Part shown: positions 45,505 through 53,014 of the stretch, piece after piece | Numbering within the stretch: the first letter of the stretch is position 1 | Layout: the number at the start of each line of letters is the position of its first letter | Assembly: GCA_964602655.1 (NCBI GenBank) | Contig: CAZRSF010000010.1 | Location: forward strand, 1 to 64,000 | Direction: 5' to 3' | Origin: Moduliflexus sp964602655 | GTDB lineage: Bacteria > Moduliflexota > Moduliflexia > Moduliflexales > Moduliflexaceae | DNA length: 64,000 bases | Program-made: the position numbers and the translations under genes | Notes under the pieces: generated by a model | Told to the model about the DNA's origin: nothing | Databases searched by the model: none | The model's input: only the letters and a program-made list of their open reading frames with translations

Positions 45505-47037
45505 ATGTCCCAAACAACACCAAAAAAACTCCTGATTTTTATTGTCGCTTACAATGCGGAACGGCATATTCAGCATGTTCTTGACCGCATTCCGCCTTCG
45601 ATTTATGCGGATTACGAGTATGAAATCTTGCTGATTGACGATTCTTCGACCGATCACACCTTCGATTTCGCGAAGCGGTATCAGTCTGTTCATCGCGATA
45701 TGCGGTTAAAAGTGCTGTTCAATCCTGATAATTTGGGCTATGGCGGGAATCAAAAATTAGGGTATCATTATGCGATTCAGCATCATTTCGATGCGGTCGT
45801 CTTGCTGCATGGCGACGGACAGTATGCACCCGAATTGCTCGAAGAGATGGTTTCCCCGATTTTCGACAGCGCGGCAGACATTGTATTAGGATCACGGATG
45901 TTGAATAAAGGCGGCGCGAGAAAAGGGGGAATGCCGCTGTATAAGTTTGTCGGCAATAAAATTCTGACGACCTTTCAAAATAAGCTACTGAAGACATCGC
46001 TCTCGGAATTTCATTCCGGCTACCGCGCGTTTTCGGTCAAGGCGTTACATGGATTGCCATTCGAACGTAACTCCAATGATTTTCATTTTGACACGCAGAT
46101 TTTAATTCAAGCCGCGTTCAAGCCGTTGCGCATTGTAGAAATTCCGATCCCCACGTATTACGGCGATGAAATCTGCCATGTGAACGGCCTGAAATATGCC
46201 TGGAACGTCGTCAAATCTACGCTATTAGCAAAAGCGCATACCTATTCGATCTTTTATCAACGTGAATATGATTTGAATCCGAATGAACCCGCGCATTATT
46301 CGCTCAAATTGGGCTATACCTCATCCCATTCTCTGGCAATTCGTCGGATCGCGCCGCATTCAAACGTTCTCGATTTAGGATGCCATCAGGGTTATGTCGC
46401 CAATGAGTTACGCAAAAAAGGATGCCATGTCGTCGGCGTGGACGCGATTCCAGTAACACGTACTGAATACATGGATGAATTCTGGCTGGCAGAATTGAAT
46501 CACCCGGAAAGCTTGCCATCATTAGAGCAGTTTGATCATATTCTGATACTCGATATTTTGCAACATCTCGACAATCCTGAATTGTTTTTGGATACGATCA
46601 GAAGAAAATCGAAACGCACCACTCCAATCGTCATTATCACGACGGCCAATATCGCCTTTTTTATTATTCGGCTGCAATTACTGCTTGCACAGTTCAATTA
46701 CAGTAAACACGGCATTCTGGATATGACGCATAAGCGGCTCTTTACGTTTCATTCGCTGAAAAAGCTCTGCCTCGGCTCCGGCTATAAAATTTTGGCAGTC
46801 AAAGGGATTCCCGCCCCGTTTCCGAAAGCGCTTGGAAACAATCGGTTGGCCAGATTTCTCGTCAACGTCAATGAAGCGTTGATTCGATTCAGCAAGACGC
46901 TGTTTTCCTTCCAAATCTATATCGAAGCGAGGCCGACGCCGGTTGTCAGCGAATTGTTGGCGTATGCGATTCATGAAAGCGGCGAGAGAAAGATTGCGCC
47001 GCAAGTTGATGTTCGCCCTGAAAGGGCAGCGGAGTAA
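45505..47037 (+). CDS. GT2 glycosyltransferase-methyltransferase fusion
   Basis: A 510-residue bifunctional protein. Residues about 8-235 form a GT2 domain (FIVAYNAERHIQHVL, LLIDDSSTDHTFD, VLLHGDGQYAPE). Residues about 280-475 form a class I methyltransferase (VLDLGCHQGYVANEL, VVGVDAIP, HILILDILQHLDNPE). One chain could add and then methylate a sugar. The last residues (VDVRPERAAE) are encoded by a palindromic intergenic segment containing CCCTGAAAGGG, so the original stop may have been lost to a repeat insertion. It closes the operon. Confidence 0.87.
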   Translation: MSQTTPKKLLIFIVAYNAERHIQHVLDRIPPSIYADYEYEILLIDDSSTDHTFDFAKRYQSVHRDMRLKVLFNPDNLGYGGNQKLGYHYAIQHHFDAVVLLHGDGQYAPELLEEMVSPIFDSAADIVLGSRMLNKGGARKGGMPLYKFVGNKILTTFQNKLLKTSLSEFHSGYRAFSVKALHGLPFERNSNDFHFDTQILIQAAFKPLRIVEIPIPTYYGDEICHVNGLKYAWNVVKSTLLAKAHTYSIFYQREYDLNPNEPAHYSLKLGYTSSHSLAIRRIAPHSNVLDLGCHQGYVANELRKKGCHVVGVDAIPVTRTEYMDEFWLAELNHPESLPSLEQFDHILILDILQHLDNPELFLDTIRRKSKRTTPIVIITTANIAFFIIRLQLLLAQFNYSKHGILDMTHKRLFTFHSLKKLCLGSGYKILAVKGIPAPFPKALGNNRLARFLVNVNEALIRFSKTLFSFQIYIEARPTPVVSELLAYAIHESGERKIAPQVDVRPERAAE

Positions 47038-47080
47038 AGACGGCGGTTTTAACCGCTGGGGCGATATGGCGCGAGGGCAT

Positions 47081-47106
47081 AAAAAAAGCGGAACGAATGT
47101 TCCGCT
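47081..47106 (-). terminator. Intrinsic terminator of tRNA-Gln
   Basis: On the minus strand AGCGGAAC pairs with GTTCCGCT around a four-base loop, followed by seven T. It lies ten bases after the tRNA 3' end. Confidence 0.88.
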
Positions 47107-47116
47107 CAAAAAGTAA

Positions 47117-47189
47117 CTGAGGAGAAAGGATTCGAACCTTTAACCCTCTGATCCAGAGTCAGATGATCTGCCAATTGATCTACTCCTCA
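47117..47189 (-). tRNA. tRNA-Gln, anticodon CTG
   Basis: The minus strand folds as a complete cloverleaf. The acceptor stem is TGAGGAG/CTCCTCA with discriminator G. The D arm is GATC..GATC. The anticodon stem TCTGA/TCAGA holds the loop CTCTGGA, giving anticodon CTG, which reads CAG. The T arm is AAAGG TTCGAAT CCTTT. The CCA end is not encoded. A TATAGT hexamer lies nine bases upstream of the 5' end and a U-rich terminator follows. Confidence 0.95.
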
Positions 47190-47258
47190 ATATGTAAACT
47201 ATACCTTTTTTCGGCGGATGAAAATGTCAAGAAAAATTTGTAAAAATGTTGTGGCTTC

Positions 47259-47289
47259 GTTGTCAGACACTTTTGAAGTGTCTGACAAC
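47259..47289. repeat. Perfect TGTCAGACACTT hairpin
   Basis: GTTGTCAGACACTT (47259-47272) and AAGTGTCTGACAAC (47276-47289) are perfect arms around three bases. It lies eight bases after the gltX stop (minus strand) and may end that transcript, although no long T run follows. Confidence 0.75.
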
Positions 47290-47297
47290 TTTGGCAA

Positions 47298-48737
47298 TCA
47301 GCCCTGCGCCCGTATCCAGGCAATCGCGAATTGAATACGCGAAACCACGAGCGGCTTGCCGAGCAGCGCCATCACATCGAACAGGCCGGGACTCCCTGCG
47401 CCGCCGGTCAGCGCGACGCGAATCGGCTGGGCGATGTCGCCGAGTTGAATACCGTTTTCTTCAGCAAAAATCCGCGCATGTTCTTCGAGATGCGTCACGT
47501 CGAACGTTTCAAGCTCTTCCAGAATCGGCAGAAACGCGCTCAATAAATCCGCCGCTGCCGGTTTAAAGGTCTTTCTGGCCGCTTTTTCGTTATATTGCAC
47601 CTGCTCGACAAAATAATAGTGAACGGCGTCCGCCATTTCTACGAGCGTCCGGCTGCGTTCCTGCTGAAGCTGAATCACGCGATGCAGCCAGGGCGAGTCG
47701 GCAGTCAACGGCTCGCCAGGCATCAGCGGCGAATGCAGCGGCGCGTACTTTTCCGCAAGAATCGGCAGCAGCAAGTCCGCCAATCGGTCTAATGGTGCGG
47801 CTTTCAGATAATGCTGGCTGATCCAGAGCAATTTTTCCGCGTTGAACACGCCCGCCGATTTGCCGACCCCTTCGAGCGTAAACGCTTCGACCATTTCTTG
47901 CAGCGTAAAGATCTCCTGATCGCCGTGACTCCAGCCCAATCGCGCTAAAAAGTTGACCAGCGCTTCTGGCAGATAGCCGTTGTCGCGATACGACAAGACC
48001 GACGTAGCGGCGTGGCGCTTGCTGAGCTTGGCTTTGTCCTGCCCCAAAATCAGCGGAATGTGGGCGAATTTCGGCACGGGAAAATTCATCGCTTCATACA
48101 TCTGAATCTGTTTCGGCGTGTTGCTGAGATGGTCGTTGCCGCGAATCACATGCGTAATGTTCATACTGACATCATCCACCACCACGCAGAAATTATAGGT
48201 CGGGCTGCCATCTGAGCGGAGAATGATCAAATCATCGAGTTCCGTATTTGGGAACACGACCTCGCCCTGCACCAAATCCGGCACGGTCGTGACGCCATCT
48301 AACGGCGCTTTAAAGCGCACGGTAAACGGCTTGCCTTCCGGCTGATCGACGCGGTCGCGGCAGGTGCGGTCATAGCCGAACGGTTTGCCTTCGGCCTGAG
48401 CGCGGGCGCGTTTCTGCTCTAATTCCTGCTGTGTGCAATAACATTTGTACGCCTTTCCGGCATCCAATAATTGCTGGGCATACTGTTGGTACAAATCATA
48501 GCGCTGCGTCTGGTAAAACGGACCTTCGTCCCAATCGAGGCCGAGCCAGGTCATGCCGTCAATAATCGCCTGAATCGCTTCGGGCGTCGAGCGTTCAGCG
48601 TCGGTATCTTCGATGCGCAGGACAAAGACGCCCTGATGATGCCGGGCGAACAGCCAGTTGAAGAGCGCGGTGCGCGCGCCGCCGATATGCAGATAGCCGG
48701 TCGGACTCGGCGCAAAACGTGTGCGGATCGTTTCCAT
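47298..48737 (-). CDS. gltX: Glutamyl-tRNA synthetase
   Basis: A 479-residue class I synthetase that charges tRNA-Glu (and possibly tRNA-Gln if the cell uses GatCAB). The HIGH-type motif is PSPTGYLHIGGAR at 9-21, and KMSKS is represented by DKAKLSKRHAA near 245. The VRFKAPLDG and HVIRGNDHLSNTPKQ blocks are typical. The ATG at 48737 gives the conserved METIRTRFAPSP start; a frame extending up to 48905 runs through a hairpin and is not credible. A tRNA-Gln gene lies just downstream on the same strand. Confidence 0.96.
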   Translation of the reverse strand: METIRTRFAPSPTGYLHIGGARTALFNWLFARHHQGVFVLRIEDTDAERSTPEAIQAIIDGMTWLGLDWDEGPFYQTQRYDLYQQYAQQLLDAGKAYKCYCTQQELEQKRARAQAEGKPFGYDRTCRDRVDQPEGKPFTVRFKAPLDGVTTVPDLVQGEVVFPNTELDDLIILRSDGSPTYNFCVVVDDVSMNITHVIRGNDHLSNTPKQIQMYEAMNFPVPKFAHIPLILGQDKAKLSKRHAATSVLSYRDNGYLPEALVNFLARLGWSHGDQEIFTLQEMVEAFTLEGVGKSAGVFNAEKLLWISQHYLKAAPLDRLADLLLPILAEKYAPLHSPLMPGEPLTADSPWLHRVIQLQQERSRTLVEMADAVHYYFVEQVQYNEKAARKTFKPAAADLLSAFLPILEELETFDVTHLEEHARIFAEENGIQLGDIAQPIRVALTGGAGSPGLFDVMALLGKPLVVSRIQFAIAWIRAQG

Positions 48738-49122
48738 AAGTTTTTTCTGAGGAATAGAACACTGATTGGATTGATATGACTGATTTTCACTGATCTTCGA
48801 AAAATCACTGTTCACCAGTCCAATCAGTGTTCTATTTTTTTTATTGTGACGATATTTAAAAGATGCGTTGCATGGCGGCATAGTCAACATGGCTGTTCCT
48901 GTCAAGCGATAAGTATTTCATCTGCATGGCAGTTCACTTTCGCGCGGCTATTTCGTTGACAAGAACCCCTTGAGATGAGAACAATGTGACATCGCGGCGA
49001 TTTTCTCTGTAAGAATCCCTTGAAATTTTTCGCCTGATGGAAAAAGGCGTCTGATATCGAAGGCAACCCTGATTAGGCAATATGATACATCGCGCTGTAA
49101 CTTCCACAGAAGGAGGCATTGT
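48738..49122. other. Divergent region between gltX and the DJ-1 gene
   Basis: These 385 bases contain the long gltX-leader hairpin (48753-48836). A direct repeat AAGAACCCCTTGAGAT (48961-48976) and AAGAATCCCTTGAAAT (49011-49026) has its copies 50 bases apart. A possible plus-strand promoter is TTGACA 48956-48961, an 18-base spacer and AACAAT. No gene is visible. Confidence 0.5.
48753..48836. repeat. Long inverted repeat in the gltX leader
   Basis: AATAGAACACTGATTGGA (48753-48770) and TCCAATCAGTGTTCTATT (48819-48836) are perfect 18-base arms around about 48 bases that include further partial repeats (ACTGATTTTCACTGAT). A T run follows on the plus strand, so it could be a terminator for plus transcripts. 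On the minus strand it sits 16 bases before gltX. Confidence 0.75.
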
Positions 49123-49674
49123 ATGTTGCAATACTCTGAAAAACCGCTGAGAGGAAAGCGTCTTTTATTGTTTGTCGGAGAAGTGTACGAAGATTTGGAA
49201 CTCTGGTATCCGAAACTGCGGATGCAGGAAGCCGGGGCAGAGGTTGTGGCCGCCGGGCCGGAAGCCGGGAAAATGTATCAGGGGAAACATGGCTATCCAT
49301 GCGTCTCCGATGTCTCGTATCTGAACGTCTCGGCAGAAGCGTTCGACGGGATGATTATTCCCGGCGGATTTATGCCGGATAAACTCCGCCGCGAGCCGAA
49401 AGCGCTGCAACTCGTCCGCGATTTCGCGCAGGCGGGCAAGTTGGTTGCGGCGATTTGTCATGGCGGCTGGGTGCCGATTTCTGCCAAAGTGTATAAAGGG
49501 GTATGCGTCACCGGATCGCCCGGCATTAAAGATGATCTCGAAAATGCCGGAGCGATTTGGAAAGACGCGCCTGTGATTATTGACAAAAATTTTGTGTCGA
49601 GCCGCAAGCCGGACGATCTCCCTGATTTCTGCTTAGGAATTATCGAAGTCCTGCTCTCGCCGACGCAATTGTGA
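49123..49674 (+). CDS. DJ-1/PfpI family protein
   Basis: A 183-residue DJ-1/PfpI-fold protein. The nucleophile Cys lies in the elbow VAAICHGGW near 109-117, with the usual Glu in GEVYEDLELW near 18-27 and His after the Cys. This is the PfpI-like set (Glu-Cys-His) found in deglycase- and chaperone-like members. The start has AAGGAGG, a strong ribosome site, seven bases upstream. It appears monocistronic, followed by two large palindromes. The physiological substrate is uncertain. Confidence 0.92.
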   Translation: MLQYSEKPLRGKRLLLFVGEVYEDLELWYPKLRMQEAGAEVVAAGPEAGKMYQGKHGYPCVSDVSYLNVSAEAFDGMIIPGGFMPDKLRREPKALQLVRDFAQAGKLVAAICHGGWVPISAKVYKGVCVTGSPGIKDDLENAGAIWKDAPVIIDKNFVSSRKPDDLPDFCLGIIEVLLSPTQL

Positions 49675-49680
49675 GGAGTC

Positions 49681-49760
49681 TTGTAGGGCGAAATTGCATT
49701 TCGCCCACGCGCCGCATGAACGCAGCGAAGGCGTGGACGAAAAACAATTTCGTCTTACAA
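49681..49760. repeat. Nested palindrome with GGGCGAAAT core
   Basis: An outer pair TTGTAGGGCGAAATTG (49681-49696) and CAATTTCGTCTTACAA (49745-49760) matches at 14 of 16 positions. Within each arm is a smaller hairpin: GGGCGAAAT/ATTTCGCCC at 49686-49706 and GACGAAA/TTTCGTC at 49736-49754. CCACGC/GCGTGG pairs in the centre. It lies six bases after the DJ-1 stop. Confidence 0.75.
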
Positions 49761-49779
49761 TCCGTATAGGAAAATTTCA

Positions 49780-49816
49780 AAACCTGTCAGGCGATTCGGA
49801 CGCGCCTGACAGGTTT
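49780..49816. repeat. CCTGTCAGGCG hairpin
   Basis: AAACCTGTCAGGCG (49780-49793) and CGCCTGACAGGTTT (49803-49816) are perfect arms around nine bases. It is a divergent member of the TGTCAG family and lies 15 bases before the phosphatase start. Confidence 0.75.
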
Positions 49817-49831
49817 GATTGAATCGTCAGA

Positions 49832-50704
49832 ATGCAACAAATGATGACAACGACAGACCCGCAGACTCCTTGCCGTGAGACGCCGCCTGTTCCTCCGAAA
49901 GAAGAGGTGTTGCCGGGGCGTTTGTGGATAGACCGACAGGCCGGGGCGCTTTATACACAACCTTCGGCGATCACGCTTTCGTTTCCGATGCTCGCCATTC
50001 GGCACGGCCAGACGGATGATAATATCAGCAATTTCTGGCAGGGGCAGATTGACGGCCCATCGAATCAATTGAACGCGGTGGGCAAGGAACAAGCCCGCAT
50101 CGCGGCCACCAATCTCTTTACGCAGCTCCGCGAGTTGTTCGGAGCCGCGTTGCCGACACTGGCAATGTCAGGCCGATTGGTCGTGTTCAGCAGCCAGTTG
50201 GGACGCGCCAAAGAAACCGCGCAGGCATTTCTCGACGAAGTGACAAACCAAATCGGCATCACGCTGCCGTTGCGCATCGAGCCGGATTTGGCAGAAATCT
50301 TTTTCGGCGCGGCAGAAGGCGGATCGTTGGATATGTCGAACGACGATCTGCGCGAATGTTTATTGCAATTCAAACATGGGCGCGACGCCACGATGAACTG
50401 GTTAGGCACGGGCGAAAGCTTTACAGATGTCGTATTGCGGGCCTGCCGGTTATTAGAACGCCTGAATGCCGAATTTCATGCCGGAGAGACGCTCGTCGTC
50501 GCCTTCTCGCACGGGACGTTTATCAATGGAATGCGGGTGGCGGTCGGCGATCCGATGTTGATTGAAGAGCGCGGAAAAGTCGCCTTCCGAAAACACATGG
50601 TGGATAATGGCGAAGCGTACTGGCTCGGCCAGTCGCGGCAACTTGCGGCGGTATTAGCGCAGCGCGTCGCTCAGGACTCTCAAAAGCTTGTTTCAGCCAA
50701 CTGA
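49832..50704 (+). CDS. Histidine phosphatase (phosphoglycerate mutase-like)
   Basis: A 290-residue branch-1 histidine phosphatase. The phospho-His motif LAIRHGQTDDN is at about 54-64, the second-site residues lie in SSQLGRAKETAQ near 128-139, the acid Glu probably in LAEIFFGAAEGG, and the second His in VVAFSHGTFING near 226-237. An N-terminal extension of about 45 residues precedes the domain. The start at 49832 directly follows a strong hairpin and has no clear ribosome site, so a later start is possible. Whether it is a mutase or a phosphatase is open; serA lies downstream, which would suit a role near 3-phosphoglycerate, but this is weak evidence. Confidence 0.85.
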   Translation: MQQMMTTTDPQTPCRETPPVPPKEEVLPGRLWIDRQAGALYTQPSAITLSFPMLAIRHGQTDDNISNFWQGQIDGPSNQLNAVGKEQARIAATNLFTQLRELFGAALPTLAMSGRLVVFSSQLGRAKETAQAFLDEVTNQIGITLPLRIEPDLAEIFFGAAEGGSLDMSNDDLRECLLQFKHGRDATMNWLGTGESFTDVVLRACRLLERLNAEFHAGETLVVAFSHGTFINGMRVAVGDPMLIEERGKVAFRKHMVDNGEAYWLGQSRQLAAVLAQRVAQDSQKLVSAN

Positions 50705-50712
50705 CAACGACC

Positions 50713-50760
50713 GGAGTGTCAACGTTCTGCGTTGACAGCCAAAGCAAGCTTTGGCACTCC
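50713..50760. repeat. Nested GGAGTG..CACTCC palindrome in the serA leader
   Basis: The outer GGAGTG (50713-50718) and CACTCC (50755-50760) enclose two side-by-side hairpins: TGTCAACG/CGTTGACA (50717-50737) and GCCAAAGC/GCTTTGGC (50738-50755). It lies 20 bases before serA. Confidence 0.75.
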
Positions 50761-50780
50761 TAAACTTAAAGGAGAATACG

Positions 50781-51959
50781 ATGTTCAAAATTTTGAAGCT
50801 CAATCAGATTTCTTCCAAAGGCTTGGAAATTTTCCCCCAGAACCAGTATGAAATTGCCAGCGAATTCACGCATCCCGACGCGATTTTGGTGCGAAGCGCG
50901 ACGATTGCGCCGGACACGATGCCCAATACGCTGTTAGCCATCGCCAGAGCCGGCGCCGGCGTCAATAATATTCCCGTGCCTGTTTGCACGGAACGCGGCA
51001 TTCCGGTCTTCAACACGCCCGGCGCGAATGCGAACGCAGTGAAGGAATTGGTGTTAGCGGGTCTGGTCTTAAGCTCGCGCGGTGTGCTGGAAGGGATCGA
51101 ATTCGTCAAAGGATTAGCGCAGATTCAAGACGCCAAAGCGATGTCGAAGGCGGTCGAAGATGGCAAAAAGCATTTTGCCGGATATGAATTGGCGGGCAAG
51201 ACGTTAGGCATTGTCGGCCTCGGCAAAATCGGCGCGTTGGTCGCGGATATGGGCTTGCATCTCGGTATGCAGGTGATGGGGTTCGATCCGGCGCTTTCCG
51301 TTGACGCGGCCTGGCGGCTTTCGAACCAGACGCAGCGCATCGAAAATCTGCCGACGCTGCTGTCCAAAGCGGATTATATTTCGCTGCATGTGCCGTATTC
51401 GGAAGCGACCAAAAATATGATCAATCAGAACAACATCCGCTTTTTGAAAAACGGCGCGCGCTTGCTGAATTTTTCGCGCGGCGAAATTGTCGAATGCGCG
51501 GCGATTATCGAGGCGCTGAACACCGGCAAACTCCTACGATATGCCACCGATTTTCCCTGCCCGGATTTATTAGGCCGCAAAGATGTGATTATGCTGCCGC
51601 ATATCGGCGCCAGCACCGAAGAAGCGGAAGAAGCGTGCGCGGTGATGGCCGCGAAACAATTAGTTGACTTTCTGGAAAACGGCAACATTGTCAACGCGGT
51701 AAATTTCCCGGCGCTGACGTTGGAGCGCACCAGCCCGAATCGGCTCGCGATTGCCAATAAAAACATTCCGAAAATGTTGGGGAAAATCACGTCGCTTCTG
51801 GCCGATTCCAACATGAATGTGAACGAAATGCTCAACAAAAGCCGGGATGACGTGGCGTATAATTTGATTGATGTGGATACGCCGCCGAGCGAGACGTTGC
51901 TGGCCGCCTTGCGCGGCATCGAAGGCGTGATCAACGTTCGCACGGTCTATTCTGCATAA
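50781..51959 (+). CDS. serA: D-3-phosphoglycerate dehydrogenase
   Basis: A 392-residue SerA, which oxidises 3-phosphoglycerate, the first step of serine synthesis. The substrate part has ARAGAGVNNIPV (the Arg contacts the phosphate). The NAD motif is LGIVGLGKIGALVAD near 146-160, and the catalytic His lies in MLPHIGASTEEAE. A C-terminal ACT domain of about 75 residues (ANKNIPKMLGKITSLLADSNMNV) probably binds serine. The start ATG at 50781 has AAAGGAG upstream. Length is typical of the short ACT type without the intervening domain. Confidence 0.94.
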   Translation: MFKILKLNQISSKGLEIFPQNQYEIASEFTHPDAILVRSATIAPDTMPNTLLAIARAGAGVNNIPVPVCTERGIPVFNTPGANANAVKELVLAGLVLSSRGVLEGIEFVKGLAQIQDAKAMSKAVEDGKKHFAGYELAGKTLGIVGLGKIGALVADMGLHLGMQVMGFDPALSVDAAWRLSNQTQRIENLPTLLSKADYISLHVPYSEATKNMINQNNIRFLKNGARLLNFSRGEIVECAAIIEALNTGKLLRYATDFPCPDLLGRKDVIMLPHIGASTEEAEEACAVMAAKQLVDFLENGNIVNAVNFPALTLERTSPNRLAIANKNIPKMLGKITSLLADSNMNVNEMLNKSRDDVAYNLIDVDTPPSETLLAALRGIEGVINVRTVYSA

Positions 51960-51973
51960 GAGAACCTCCTGAA

Positions 51974-52192
51974 TTAGCCATAAACTGACGGCGGGTCAGA
52001 CGCGAATACCTGTCCCGCCGTTCTCCAACATAGGATGTCACGACCAATCTCCCAATATTGCCTGAACAGAACTATCAAATGGCGATTTTTTTGATAGTTC
52101 CCCTTACCGTAAAATGGTCGCCAATTAGATGTTAACGGCGCGATTCGCGACAGCAATATCATCAACTCAGACGAACACGGGAAAACCGACAT
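51974..52192 (-). pseudogene. Possible remnant of a DUF1016 (YhcG-type) nuclease N-terminal domain
   Basis: The minus strand encodes a 72-codon stretch containing LFRQYWEIGRDILCWRTAGQ. It resembles the LYWEIGRDILERQ signature of DUF1016/PDDEXK proteins, but the frame breaks down on both sides. It probably represents a decayed mobile or defence gene. The 326-base gap 51960-52285 otherwise holds only a GAACTATCAA/TTGATAGTTC hairpin (52069-52100). Evidence rests on one short motif. Confidence 0.35.
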
Positions 52193-52285
52193 CGCGCCGC
52201 TGGAGATATGATCAGATAACTGAAACTTGACAGAGAATCCTCTTTTCTATATGGTTGCTCGTAACGTTTTTCTAAGGAGGATTAC

Positions 52286-52762
52286 ATGAAATATTTTCTG
52301 GCGATTATCAGCGTATTTTTGCTATCAGGGTGTCAATCAGAAGAGTCCTCAGATATATGCGAACAGAAAACGCATCGCTTTCCGTCAGCGTCTTCAATAG
52401 AGAAGGCAGAAATCATAGAGCTCAATAACGAGGATACTTCCTATTCGACATATTATCCTGACGGCGCGGTGCTGGTGATTGAAACGCAGCAAGAACTTCA
52501 AGAAGTCTATTACAATCTTTTTCATCGCATGTTCATTGCTGTGCCAGTTCCGTCTGAAATAGACTTCGATTCGTCTTTTGTGATTGTTGCGATTGGAAAA
52601 TCACATGGCACATGGTCAGATGTTACGATCACTGCTGTCAATTTTTTGCCAATCGGAGGAATTGCCGTGCGGGTCGAAGAGTGCTATGGTGAATTCGGCA
52701 TCACCGCCATGACCAAAGCCACGCATATCGTTCACGTCAAAAAACGCGACTCATCGCAATGA
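52286..52762 (+). CDS. Putative lipoprotein, PrcB-like
   Basis: A 158-residue protein with a lipoprotein signal: hydrophobic leader MKYFLAIISVFLLSGC with the lipobox LLSGC, Cys at 16. The C-terminal half (FVIVAIGKSHGTWSDVTITAV..GIAVRVEE) resembles the small beta-domain called PrcB_C, though the similarity is weak. AAGGAGG lies upstream of the ATG. It is probably anchored in the inner or outer membrane and faces the periplasm. It is monocistronic, flanked by a decayed gene on one side and two large palindromes on the other. Confidence 0.8.
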   Translation: MKYFLAIISVFLLSGCQSEESSDICEQKTHRFPSASSIEKAEIIELNNEDTSYSTYYPDGAVLVIETQQELQEVYYNLFHRMFIAVPVPSEIDFDSSFVIVAIGKSHGTWSDVTITAVNFLPIGGIAVRVEECYGEFGITAMTKATHIVHVKKRDSSQ

Positions 52763-52788
52763 ATGTTTGATATGACTATTTAGCTCAA

Positions 52789-52868
52789 CCACGAAACACA
52801 CAAAATACACGAAAAACCGTAGCTGTCTGACAGCTTTTTATCAATCGAATTTTTCGTGTATTTCGTGG
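52789..52868. repeat. CACGAAA-type palindrome enclosing a TGTCAG hairpin
   Basis: AAATACACGAAAAA (52803-52816) and TTTTTCGTGTATTT (52850-52863) are perfect, with CCACG/CGTGG extending the pairing. The loop contains the perfect palindrome AGCTGTCTGACAGCT (52821-52835) from the TGTCAG family. One element therefore lies at the centre of another. Confidence 0.8.
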
Positions 52869-52888
52869 TGGATAATTTTTTGTAATGA

Positions 52889-52998
52889 TTTACGTACCGG
52901 CTGACAGCCGTGTCCGCCGTCTTAACCAGTGCACATCGCCTTTGATGGCGGCTCGCGTGGTTCATCACGGCGGACACGGCTGTCCGCCGGTACGTAAA
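52889..52998. repeat. 110-base palindrome with 32-bp arms
   Basis: The arms 52889-52920 and 52967-52998 match with a single mismatch and contain CGTACCGGC and CAGCCGTGTCCGCCGT. The centre contains TCGCC/TGGCG and AACCA/TGGTT pairs. It ends 16 bases before the amidohydrolase start, so the transcript leader would fold into a very long hairpin. Confidence 0.9.
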
Positions 52999-53014
52999 CA
53001 GTTACAATTTTTTT

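Noticed and set aside
48753..48836. T-box leader of gltX
   Set aside because: No T-box consensus (TGGNACCGCG-like) and no tRNA-specifier arrangement were found.
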